From Psychrobacillus sp. BL-248-WT-3 (lineage in GTDB: Bacteria > Bacillota > Bacilli > Bacillales_A > Planococcaceae): a stretch of DNA of 64,000 bases. Location: assembly GCF_012843435.1 (NCBI RefSeq), contig NZ_JABAFC010000016.1, forward strand, positions 1 to 64,000, in the 5' to 3' direction. Below the pieces are notes generated by a model that saw only the letters and a list, made by a program, of their open reading frames with translations, ran no database searches and had not been told where the DNA came from. The position numbers and the translations under genes are program-made. Positions 8,254 through 15,949 of this stretch are shown in pieces. Each line of letters begins with the position of its first letter. Position 1 is the stretch's first letter.

Positions 8254-9198
8254 ATGAAATTAAAATGGAAGTGGACTCTTTTGACGATGGTTTTCACTAT
8301 TGTCACTGTGTTAACAGGCTGTGAGCCATTACTTGTTTTAGATCCTAAAGGTCCACAGGCCGAAACACAGGCAAATGATATTATGCTATCTATTTTCCTG
8401 ATGTCCGGGATCGTAATTGTCGTTTTAGCTATTTTAGTATTTGTGTTAATAAAATACCGTGCTTCTAAGCAAAGTGAGGATTATGAGCCACCTCATATAG
8501 AAGGAAATCCAATTGTGGAAGCAATTTGTGTCGGGGTTCCTATTTTAATCGTTATTTTTCTTTCCATCGTATCGGTAAGAAGTAACTATATCGTTGAGTC
8601 GACACCTCAAGGCTATGAGGATCAAGAGCCGTTAATCATTTATGCTTCTTCCTCCAACTGGAAATGGCATTTTAGTTATCCAGAACAAGATATCGAAACA
8701 GTTAACTACTTATATATCCCCGCTAATCGGGCGATTGAGTTTAAATTATATTCACATGGACCAATAACTAGCTTCTGGATTCCACAGCTAGGCGGACAAA
8801 AGTATGCAATGTCTGACATGGTTACTACCTTACACCTAGCAGCTGATGTGGAAGGCGAATTCATGGGAAGAAATGCGAACTTCAGTGGATCCGGATTTGC
8901 AGAAAACATCTTTGACGTTACCTCTATGTCTCATGCTGATTTTGAGGAATGGGTAGAGGAAGTACATGAAACTGCACCAGCACTTACAGAAGACAAGTTT
9001 GAAGAGTTATTAGAGCCAGGACATCTTGGACGCTCTACGTATACAGGAACACATTTAGAATTCTCCCCTGCTCCTAGTCACGACCATGATTCAGACGAAG
9101 AGGATGCAGATCACGAGCATCATGACATGGAGGAATCCGAGCATGAGAATCATGAACAAACGAATACCGATGAAGAATCCGAGCATTCTCATCATTAA
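8254..9198 (+). CDS. qoxA: aa3-600 type quinol oxidase subunit II
   Basis: Subunit II of the cytochrome aa3 menaquinol oxidase, a proton-pumping terminal oxidase. The 314-residue protein has a lipoprotein signal (LTGC, Cys23), two transmembrane helices (about 42-65 and 85-108) and an extracytoplasmic cupredoxin-like domain (about 125-225). The CuA cysteines of cytochrome c oxidases are absent (SGSGFAENIF stands there), as expected for a quinol-oxidising enzyme. The ATG at 8254 is preceded by AAAGGAG; a TTG at 8236 in the same frame lacks a site. The last 39 residues are unusual, with ten His and eighteen Asp/Glu, possibly metal-binding. First gene of qoxABCD. Confidence 0.93.
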   Translation: MKLKWKWTLLTMVFTIVTVLTGCEPLLVLDPKGPQAETQANDIMLSIFLMSGIVIVVLAILVFVLIKYRASKQSEDYEPPHIEGNPIVEAICVGVPILIVIFLSIVSVRSNYIVESTPQGYEDQEPLIIYASSSNWKWHFSYPEQDIETVNYLYIPANRAIEFKLYSHGPITSFWIPQLGGQKYAMSDMVTTLHLAADVEGEFMGRNANFSGSGFAENIFDVTSMSHADFEEWVEEVHETAPALTEDKFEELLEPGHLGRSTYTGTHLEFSPAPSHDHDSDEEDADHEHHDMEESEHENHEQTNTDEESEHSHH

Positions 9199-9259
9199 TA
9201 GAAGGTTTACCAGATTACTATAGTCCAAGCTATAGATTCCTGAAAGGAGAAACAAAAGT

Positions 9260-11209
9260 ATGGATTTCTTTGATCGCTTTGCCGTACCACATCCAAGCTT
9301 TTTGATATATGCATCCATGGTCGGTATCGGCCTTACGATGCTTGCGATAGTTTTAGGTATTACCTACTTCAAGAAATGGGGATACCTGTGGCGCGAATGG
9401 ATCACTACTGTAGACCATAAGCGTATTGGTATTATGTACTTGCTATCTGCATTACTAATGCTTTTCCGCGGAGGCGTAGACGCAATTATGATGCGCTATC
9501 AGCTTTCGGTGCCAGAAAACACATTTTTAGATTCACAGCATTACAATGAAGTCTTCTCCACGCACGGAGTAGTAATGATTTTATTCATGGCAATGCCGTT
9601 TATCATCTTTTTCTTTAACTACGTTATTCCATTACAAATCGGAGCTAGAGATGTTGCGTTTCCACGTTTAAATGCACTTAGCTTCTGGTTGTTCTTTATG
9701 GGTATGGGATTATTCAACATTTCCTTCATCGTAGGTGGATCACCTGATGCAGGATGGACTTCCTACTTCCCACTAGCAGGTAACGAGTTCAGTGCCTCTG
9801 TTGGTACGAACTACTATATGATCGCAATACAAATAGCTGGTCTGGGTACGTTAATGACTGGTATTAACTTTATTACAACGATACTGAAAATGAGAGCACC
9901 TGGTATGACACTAATGAAGATGCCAATGTTCACATGGTCAGCATTTATCGCTAACGTAATTATCGTGTTCGCTTTCCCTGTATTAACTGTATTACTTGCA
10001 ATGGGAACGATGGACCGACTGTTTGGAACGAACTTCTTTACAACAGACAATGGTGGTATGGATATGCTCTGGGCCAACCTGTTCTGGGTTTGGGGACATC
10101 CAGAGGTTTACATCCTAATCCTGCCGGCATTCGGTATATTCAGTGAGATTATTTCCACCTTTGCACGACGCAATCTATACGGCTATAAGTCGATGGTTGC
10201 TTCTATGGTAGTGATCTCTCTTCTATCCTTTGTCGTTTGGGCCCATCACTTCTTTACAATGGGTCAAGGTCCACTGTCTAACAGTATCTTCTCCATCACA
10301 ACGATGGCAATTGCTGTTCCAACAGGGGTCAAGATCTTTAACTGGCTATTCACCCTTTGGAAAGGGAAGATCGAGTTCACGACACCAATGCTTTACTCAA
10401 TCATGTTCATTCCACTGTTCACACTAGGTGGAGTTACAGGAGTAATGCTTGCTATGTCAGCAGCCGACTATCAATATCATAATACGATGTTCTTAGTAGC
10501 CCATTTCCATAATGTAATTATTCCTGGTGTTGTTTACGCAATGCTAGCTGGTCTTACTTACTATTGGCCGAAAATATTCGGTTTCATGTTAAACGAGCGA
10601 TTAGGAAAATGGACTGCTTGGTTAATGTCTATTGGATTCGTTCTTGCCTTCATCCCAATGTATATTACGGGATTAGACGGTCAAGCACGTCGTATGTACA
10701 CATATTCAGAGTCAACAGGCTTTGGAATGTGGAATATGGTTTCGTTCATCGGAGCCGGTGTAATGGCAATTTCATTCGCGTTACTTGTTTACAATATCTA
10801 CTGGAGCATCCGTTATGCTTCTCGCGATATCGGAGACGATCCATGGGATGCACGTTCACTTGAATGGGCTACTCACACTCCAGTACCTGAGTATAATTTC
10901 GCAGTTACACCACAAGTTGATTCAACACAAGCATTTTGGGATTCTAAGAAAAACGGCTATGAGTTATTCCAAGGAAAAGTTGAGAAAATTCACATGCCGA
11001 ATAATAGCGGTTTACCATTTATCATGAGCTGTATCTTCTTCGTCTTTGGATTTGCGATGGTCTTCAGTATATGGCCACTTGCCATTGTTTCATTGATTGG
11101 TATTTTAGGCTGTCTAGCTTACCGTTCGTTTGAACAGGATCACGGAAGATATATTTCGGTAGAGGAAATCGAAGAAACGGAAAGAAAATTGCGAGGTGCT
11201 AAAAAATGA
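9260..11209 (+). CDS. qoxB: aa3-600 type quinol oxidase subunit I
   Basis: Catalytic subunit of the quinol oxidase, where oxygen is reduced to water. The 649-residue protein has about 14-15 transmembrane helices. The expected metal ligands are visible: H102 (STHG) and H417 for the low-spin haem, H415 for the high-spin haem, and H280-x3-Y284 plus H329-H330 for CuB with the His-Tyr crosslink. The extra N- and C-terminal helices relative to cytochrome c oxidase fit the quinol oxidase subfamily. The site GAAAGGAGAAAC precedes the ATG. Its stop overlaps the qoxC start by four bases, pointing to translational coupling. Confidence 0.96.
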   Translation: MDFFDRFAVPHPSFLIYASMVGIGLTMLAIVLGITYFKKWGYLWREWITTVDHKRIGIMYLLSALLMLFRGGVDAIMMRYQLSVPENTFLDSQHYNEVFSTHGVVMILFMAMPFIIFFFNYVIPLQIGARDVAFPRLNALSFWLFFMGMGLFNISFIVGGSPDAGWTSYFPLAGNEFSASVGTNYYMIAIQIAGLGTLMTGINFITTILKMRAPGMTLMKMPMFTWSAFIANVIIVFAFPVLTVLLAMGTMDRLFGTNFFTTDNGGMDMLWANLFWVWGHPEVYILILPAFGIFSEIISTFARRNLYGYKSMVASMVVISLLSFVVWAHHFFTMGQGPLSNSIFSITTMAIAVPTGVKIFNWLFTLWKGKIEFTTPMLYSIMFIPLFTLGGVTGVMLAMSAADYQYHNTMFLVAHFHNVIIPGVVYAMLAGLTYYWPKIFGFMLNERLGKWTAWLMSIGFVLAFIPMYITGLDGQARRMYTYSESTGFGMWNMVSFIGAGVMAISFALLVYNIYWSIRYASRDIGDDPWDARSLEWATHTPVPEYNFAVTPQVDSTQAFWDSKKNGYELFQGKVEKIHMPNNSGLPFIMSCIFFVFGFAMVFSIWPLAIVSLIGILGCLAYRSFEQDHGRYISVEEIEETERKLRGAKK

Positions 11210-11802
11210 AGGTAGATAAGTCACTTCCACTAGAATACAGCACAGAAGAAAATAGCTTAAAAATATTAGGCTTTTGGATTTTCATCGGAGCGGAAATTAT
11301 GCTTTTCGCAACACTTTTCGCCTCCTACTTCACCCTAGAGAACCGCGTAGGTAGCGGTCCCTCTGGTGCAGAAATTTTTGAAATAACACCAGTGTTAATC
11401 GAAACACTTTTACTTTTAACGAGTAGCTTTACAATCGGACTTGCTATTCATGCAATGCGATTGAATCGTACGAAAGCAACGATGACTTTCTTTGCGATCA
11501 CTCTTCTTCTAGGAGCAGCGTTCCTTGGAGTAGAAATTTATGAGTTTATGCACTATGTGCATGTTGGAGCTGGACTTCAAACTAGTGCCTTCACTGCGAT
11601 TTTATTGACGACGCTAGGAACACACGGCTTGCACGTAACATTCGGTTTGTTCTGGGGATTATTTATTCTCCTTCAAATCAAAAAACGTGGCTTGACTCCG
11701 GAAACGGCTAATAAGTCATTTATCTTCTCACTATATTGGCATTTCCTAGATGTGATTTGGATTTTCATCTTCAGCTTCATCTACTTGAAAGGAATGATGT
11801 AA
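11206..11802 (+). CDS. qoxC: aa3-600 type quinol oxidase subunit III
   Basis: The 198-residue membrane protein has five predicted helices, the size of quinol oxidase subunit III. Segments GFWIFIGAEIMLFATLFASY and the HVTFGLFWG region are typical of the haem-copper oxidase subunit III family, which stabilises subunit I and proton uptake. ATGA overlap with qoxB and a one-base gap to qoxD place it firmly in the operon. Confidence 0.94.
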   Translation: MKVDKSLPLEYSTEENSLKILGFWIFIGAEIMLFATLFASYFTLENRVGSGPSGAEIFEITPVLIETLLLLTSSFTIGLAIHAMRLNRTKATMTFFAITLLLGAAFLGVEIYEFMHYVHVGAGLQTSAFTAILLTTLGTHGLHVTFGLFWGLFILLQIKKRGLTPETANKSFIFSLYWHFLDVIWIFIFSFIYLKGMM

Positions 11803-11803
11803 T

Positions 11804-12085
11804 ATGAAAGAATTATTCCCTCTTAAACAAGTAATGGGCTTTGCGTTTTCATTAGTGCTTACAGCAGTAGCACTGTTGGTGTACTTCATGGATATGTCAT
11901 TCGGAGTTGGAATGACCGTCTTACTACTAACAGCGTTTACACAGGCTGGCTTACAGCTTGTCGTATTCATGCATGCCGGTGAATCGGAAGACAAAAAATC
12001 CATTTACGTCAATGTGTATTATGGATTGTTGCTCGCATTATTTACGATTTTAGGTACGTTACTAGTAATGGTTTGGGATATGTAA
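11804..12085 (+). CDS. qoxD: aa3-600 type quinol oxidase subunit IV
   Basis: A 93-residue protein with three transmembrane helices, matching subunit IV of bacterial quinol oxidases, including the conserved QAGLQLVVFMH(A) stretch near residue 45-56. Subunit IV assists assembly and stability of the CuB centre. The ribosome site AAAGGA lies in the end of qoxC, one base separates the genes, and a strong terminator follows. Confidence 0.93.
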   Translation: MKELFPLKQVMGFAFSLVLTAVALLVYFMDMSFGVGMTVLLLTAFTQAGLQLVVFMHAGESEDKKSIYVNVYYGLLLALFTILGTLLVMVWDM

Positions 12086-12090
12086 TATAG

Positions 12091-12122
12091 AAAGAGCGTC
12101 TACTATAGGCGCTCTTTTTTTA
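12091..12122 (+). terminator. terminator of qoxABCD
   Basis: AAAGAGCGTC pairs with GGCGCTCTTT (one G-T pair) around a seven-base loop, followed by a T-rich tail. Confidence 0.9.
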
Positions 12123-12150
12123 TTGCTAGACTAATCCCTTTTATGCAATA

Positions 12151-12188
12151 AAAAAAGGCATCTAGAGTGGATCCTCTAAATACCTTTT
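12151..12188 (-). terminator. terminator of the small membrane protein gene
   Basis: On the minus strand an imperfect stem AAAAGGTATTTAGAG / CTCTAGATGCCTTTT precedes a run of T, just after the stop of the 12204-12431 gene. Confidence 0.75.
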
Positions 12189-12203
12189 ACGAGCATCTCT
12201 TGT

Positions 12204-12431
12204 TTAGACACTCTCTTTTTTCAATTGTTTGGAGATCATTTCCTCTGAAGCAACCAATATCATGCCGATGATAAATGTGAAAACTGCTCCCATGACGATT
12301 CCGATACCAACGCCCATTATCGTGCTATATTCACTTACGAATGTTCCATATAAAAAGACAGCAATTCCTATAGTTAACAAGGCTGCACCTACAACTTTTG
12401 TAGCGTGTAACATTTTTACGTATGATTCCAT
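12204..12431 (-). CDS. small membrane protein, two transmembrane helices
   Basis: The 75-residue product has hydrophobic segments at about 11-30 and 38-61, the second being Gly/Ile/Val rich, and a short charged C-terminus (SKQLKKESV). It should sit in the cytoplasmic membrane. GAGGGGTG precedes the ATG. It is convergent with the qox operon, has its own well-formed promoter at 12457-12485 with a 10-bp inverted repeat across it, and its own terminator. No family recognised. Confidence 0.75.
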   Translation of the reverse strand: MESYVKMLHATKVVGAALLTIGIAVFLYGTFVSEYSTIMGVGIGIVMGAVFTFIIGMILVASEEMISKQLKKESV

Positions 12432-12456
12432 TTGAAATACACCCCTCTTAACTATT

Positions 12457-12485
12457 ATTATTCACCTCGTTCACATTTTTGTCAA
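12457..12485 (-). promoter_or_regulatory. sigma-A promoter of the small membrane protein gene
   Basis: On the minus strand TTGACA (12485-12480) and AATAAT (12462-12457) are separated by exactly 17 bases. The start codon lies about 25 bases downstream of the -10 box. Confidence 0.7.
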
Positions 12486-12508
12486 TACTTTTTGTCCGAA
12501 ATGTGAAC
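12469..12508. promoter_or_regulatory. 10-bp inverted repeat over the promoter, likely operator
   Basis: GTTCACATTT (12469-12478) and AAATGTGAAC (12499-12508) are perfect inverted copies separated by 20 bases. One arm fills the -10/-35 spacer and the other lies just upstream of -35, so a bound dimer would block RNA polymerase. The regulator is not in sight. Confidence 0.6.
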
Positions 12509-12591
12509 AAATAACGAGGAAGGAGGATTTTGCTTGCTTGCTAATTAAAAATTGGTAGTTGTTGATCAATCATTAGTCTGCTTATTTTATT

Positions 12592-12717
12592 AATCGGTCG
12601 GTTTTAGGCGATAATCGGTCGGTTATCCTAAATAATCGGTCGGTTCTTGCTCATAATCGGTCGGTCGAGCCAAATAATCGGTCGGTCAACCCTAATAATC
12701 GGTCGGTCACCCGAATG
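12592..12717. repeat. six-copy tandem array with exact 21-bp period
   Basis: The core AATCGGTCGGT starts at 12592, 12613, 12634, 12655, 12676 and 12697, each exactly 21 bases apart. The 11-base core is constant, while the ten bases between cores differ in every copy. The array sits about 85 bases upstream of the small membrane gene's operator and is followed by the terminator of the dehydrogenase gene. It has no repeat-associated gene and is far shorter than CRISPR units. Confidence 0.95.
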
Positions 12718-12745
12718 ATATGCCCCCTAGCGTATACACAAACAG

Positions 12746-12783
12746 AAAAAACTCCCCAGTAGGCTACTGGAGAGTTCTTTTTA
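12746..12783 (-). terminator. terminator of the dehydrogenase gene
   Basis: On the minus strand AACTCTCCAGTA pairs with TACTGGGGAGTT (one G-T pair) and is followed by six T. Confidence 0.85.
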
Positions 12784-12790
12784 TCATTTA

Positions 12791-13525
12791 TTACTGTGCA
12801 GTCAATCCGCCATCGATGACGAATTCAGATCCTGTTGAGTAGCTTGATTCGTCAGATGCTAGGAAAAGGACTAGATTAGAAACTTCTTCTGATTGTGCAA
12901 CGCGTTTAAGTGGAATGTGCTTAGCGAATTCTTTAATCAGTTCTACTGCGTCGCCTTGGCTTACCATTGGTGTTTCGATTACGCCTGGGTGTACAGAGTT
13001 CACGCGGATGCCTAAGTGAGCTAATTGAAGAGCTGCTGCTTTCGTCATACCACGTACCGCGAATTTAGTGTCTGTGTATCCAACTGCTCCACCAACTAAT
13101 CCGTTCATAGAAGAAATGTTGACGATTGAGCCACCACCAGCTTTTTCCATAGAAGGAACAACTGCCTTTGTTCCAAGGAATACTGAGACTTGGTTGATGT
13201 CTACGATTTTACGGTAATCCGCTTCTGTCATATCCATTAGAGGTTTCGCCATGCTAATACCTGCATTGTTAACTAAAATGTTAGCTGGACCAAATGCTTT
13301 TTCTGTTTCTTCGATTACAGTTGCCCAATCTGCTTCTTTTGTTACGTCTTGCTTCACGAACAAAACGTTTTCTCCTAATTCTTTTGCTAACGCTTGTCCG
13401 CCTTCTTCATTTAAATCAGTGAAAACAACCTTCGCGCCTTCACTTACAAATTTACGTACGTGAGATTCACCCATTCCACGTGCTCCACCTGTAACAATAG
13501 CAACTTTATCCGTTAAACGACCCAT
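12791..13525 (-). CDS. short-chain dehydrogenase/reductase (SDR)
   Basis: The 244-residue protein is a classical SDR, an NAD(P)-dependent oxidoreductase. The cofactor motif TGGARGMG (12-19), NNAG (86-89) and the catalytic Ser138/139-Tyr150-Lys154 set (YTDTK) are all present, and the C-terminal VIDGGLTAQ is typical. An aspartate near the end of beta-2 (TDLN) suggests NAD preference. The closest named groups are glucose 1-dehydrogenase or 3-alpha/20-beta-hydroxysteroid dehydrogenase-type SDRs, but substrate cannot be told. A longer frame starts at 13540; GGAGGAATTTATA before the ATG at 13525 decides the start. Monocistronic. Confidence 0.88.
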   Translation of the reverse strand: MGRLTDKVAIVTGGARGMGESHVRKFVSEGAKVVFTDLNEEGGQALAKELGENVLFVKQDVTKEADWATVIEETEKAFGPANILVNNAGISMAKPLMDMTEADYRKIVDINQVSVFLGTKAVVPSMEKAGGGSIVNISSMNGLVGGAVGYTDTKFAVRGMTKAAALQLAHLGIRVNSVHPGVIETPMVSQGDAVELIKEFAKHIPLKRVAQSEEVSNLVLFLASDESSYSTGSEFVIDGGLTAQ

Positions 13526-13751
13526 TATAAATTCCTCCAAGAATCATATTTTTTATTAATAAAGTAAACGATTACAACCCTATTATAGTTCTCTTTTCTT
13601 CAAAACCAAAGAGATGCTACAATGTTAAAAATACTGTATTAGTCTTAGCCTTTTAGCTAAGAAAATACCTTCACTAATATAAATCCATACTGTTCAAGTT
13701 CAATATATACTACTTGAATGTACACTAACAATGATATTTATCACACAGTAT

Positions 13752-14858
13752 TTATTGAATCGTTCCAGTGCTTTTTAAGGAGACATCAACAGTCAAATCA
13801 AATGGTAGGTTAGGATAAGCCTGCTCCCATTTATCAAACATGTCCTTCTCATAGAGCTGCATGGTTCTATATTTAAGTCCAAAGCCAAAAGGATCTAGCT
13901 CTTCTTCTTGTAACATAGTAAATAGCTTTTCTAGTTCAGACTTTATTTCCTTGGAGGCTAACTTACTGTACTCATCTAGATTTTCCACATGCAGTCTCTT
14001 GTCTGACTGACTTACTACACCATCCATTTTTACATTGATTTTGATGGATACTGGCTGAGCATTTTTTTTATTTACCTTGTATTTCATATTTACATTAATT
14101 AGATTCAGTACTAAATTTAATTCATCTGTTTCCAATTTGACGCTATAGCCACCAATATTATTGGCAAGAGCATTATAATCTCTAGTGAGGCTAGAGGATA
14201 AATGAAATGAATCCCGTTTTTCCTTTACGATGATTGATTTATTTACAATCAGCTGAGAACCTGACTCATTGGACTCGACGATTGGTAGAACCGCGTCAAT
14301 ACCTTCACTATAAAAGCTCCTTCTAAATTCATATAAGTACGTAGAGACAATATAAGGGCTTTCGGTGCCTACATTCCCAAAAAATTTAGAGAGAGGTGAA
14401 ATGACTGCGGATTCGCCTTTAGGCTCCGTTCGTAGTATTTCCTCAGCAGTTGGTTTCGCTGCACCGACCCAGGCAATCGTTTGAATATCACCTCTTCTGA
14501 AAAGGTAGTCCATGAACTCCTTTATATCACCCTCTAAGAGCTTTTCATTGACGAGAATTATTTTAGTATGTCCAAATTCAAGCGTCTTGTCGGTATGTGT
14601 TTCCAATATGCGGACAGCCTCTTCTATATTATCGCCTTCATGAACCAAATACTGATAGCTGGGCTCCTTTTCCTGCTGAATGGTCGAAACTGGGATAGCA
14701 AGCTTCAGTGTTACTTTATATTTACCTTCCTCTTTCTCGGAAGGATCAATCCCAATTCCTGTCACGAATATCCGATTATCGATATCTTTAAAACCACAGC
14801 CCGTAAGAAAACTAGCTATCAGAAGAATAGTTACAAGAAGTTTGATATTTACCCTCAT
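13752..14858 (-). CDS. spore germination protein, Ger(x)C family lipoprotein
   Basis: C subunit of a GerA-type germinant receptor. The 368-residue protein has a lipoprotein signal (LTGC, Cys21), then the conserved start of the family (DIDNRIFVTGIGIDPSE) and the domain order of GerAC/GerBC/GerKC. The mature protein lies on the outer face of the spore inner membrane. It is the last gene of an A-B-C operon; its ATG overlaps the B gene stop by four bases. Which germinant the receptor senses cannot be inferred. Confidence 0.92.
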   Translation of the reverse strand: MRVNIKLLVTILLIASFLTGCGFKDIDNRIFVTGIGIDPSEKEEGKYKVTLKLAIPVSTIQQEKEPSYQYLVHEGDNIEEAVRILETHTDKTLEFGHTKIILVNEKLLEGDIKEFMDYLFRRGDIQTIAWVGAAKPTAEEILRTEPKGESAVISPLSKFFGNVGTESPYIVSTYLYEFRRSFYSEGIDAVLPIVESNESGSQLIVNKSIIVKEKRDSFHLSSSLTRDYNALANNIGGYSVKLETDELNLVLNLINVNMKYKVNKKNAQPVSIKINVKMDGVVSQSDKRLHVENLDEYSKLASKEIKSELEKLFTMLQEEELDPFGFGLKYRTMQLYEKDMFDKWEQAYPNLPFDLTVDVSLKSTGTIQ

Positions 14859-15949
14859 GATTTTAACCTCCTCTTAGCAATGAGCAGACTGCCGATTAAA
14901 AAGCCATAAAATATTGGAAGGATATTATAAAAAAAGAGGGTAAACTTCAATAGCTGATATTCGCTAATTTGCCTAGTGACAAGTATCCCTATCACTCCAA
15001 AAATAATAACAAGCACATAGGAAGTCAGGTTTCTTCCCTTCCATTTCAATCGTTCTATCTGAACAATACTTTCAAATAGCTTGAGAGAAACGTGCCAATG
15101 TATTAGCAGACTAATAAATGCCACCCCTAAAAAGACAATTAAAAAAATAAAGATGAGACGCTCAATTATTCCAAATTTCAAACGTACAGCATCACTCGTT
15201 GTCACCCAAGGGAAGGTGAAGTTTTCAATTTGCTCAAAGCCATTAAAGCCAATCGGAACGAAATACGTTGTAAAGAGAGTAAATACTCCAGCAAGTGCTA
15301 GGATGAGCATTTGTTTTAACCCAAACTTTTTGTTAAAATTCATATATTTATTAAAGATTGACAAGTTTACTACACCAATAAAAATAAAGGCCGCTGCCGA
15401 AATTGCATTATAGCTTGGAAGCTCCTGAATATGCGTGGCAGCTACCATAATATAATCCCAGTCCAAACGGGGATCGGTATATACTTTCATGATTAAAAAG
15501 AAAATAACCGGTAGGAAAATAACTACCACTAACTCGGTAGTATATAGGACACTTTTTTCCTTCATCAGCACCCCAAATGATATTATTAATAAGAACGCAA
15601 GAGTCGTGATGACAATGGAGGTCTCCGAAGAAATAAACGTATTAAAAAGCAGGACATATGTGACAAGTGTTATTAAACCAGCCAGATACCAGGAAATTGC
15701 AAAGTAGAGTAACACCGGATAGTAAAACCATTTAGAAGTACTTTTCTTTAGAATTTCAGGAAGGGACATATTCGGAAAGTGACGGAAAAGGTTTACAAGG
15801 ACACTGACCAGAATCGGTCCAACAATGACGGCAATGACCATGGAAAGGATTACGCCATTTTTACTTTCTCCCATTAAAATCCTCGGGACAGACGCAATGA
15901 TGTTGGTGACCATCGTGACAATGATGAAGTAATACAGATACCTATTCAT
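14855..15949 (-). CDS. spore germination protein, GerAB/ArcD/ProY family
   Basis: B subunit of the germinant receptor, a 364-residue membrane protein of the amino-acid/polyamine/organocation transporter superfamily with about ten transmembrane helices. B subunits carry the germinant pocket in characterised receptors. It overlaps the A gene by eight bases and the C gene by four, so the three are translationally coupled. Confidence 0.92.
   Translation of the reverse strand: MNRYLYYFIIVTMVTNIIASVPRILMGESKNGVILSMVIAVIVGPILVSVLVNLFRHFPNMSLPEILKKSTSKWFYYPVLLYFAISWYLAGLITLVTYVLLFNTFISSETSIVITTLAFLLIISFGVLMKEKSVLYTTELVVVIFLPVIFFLIMKVYTDPRLDWDYIMVAATHIQELPSYNAISAAAFIFIGVVNLSIFNKYMNFNKKFGLKQMLILALAGVFTLFTTYFVPIGFNGFEQIENFTFPWVTTSDAVRLKFGIIERLIFIFLIVFLGVAFISLLIHWHVSLKLFESIVQIERLKWKGRNLTSYVLVIIFGVIGILVTRQISEYQLLKFTLFFYNILPIFYGFLIGSLLIAKRRLKS

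Noticed and set aside
10230-11027. Several frames inside qoxB on the same strand
   Set aside because: They overlap a gene with all expected catalytic residues and are out-of-frame shadows.
12592-12717. Constant core with variable spacers, as in a small CRISPR array
   Set aside because: Core of 11 and spacer of 10 bases are far below CRISPR unit sizes, and no cas gene is in the window.
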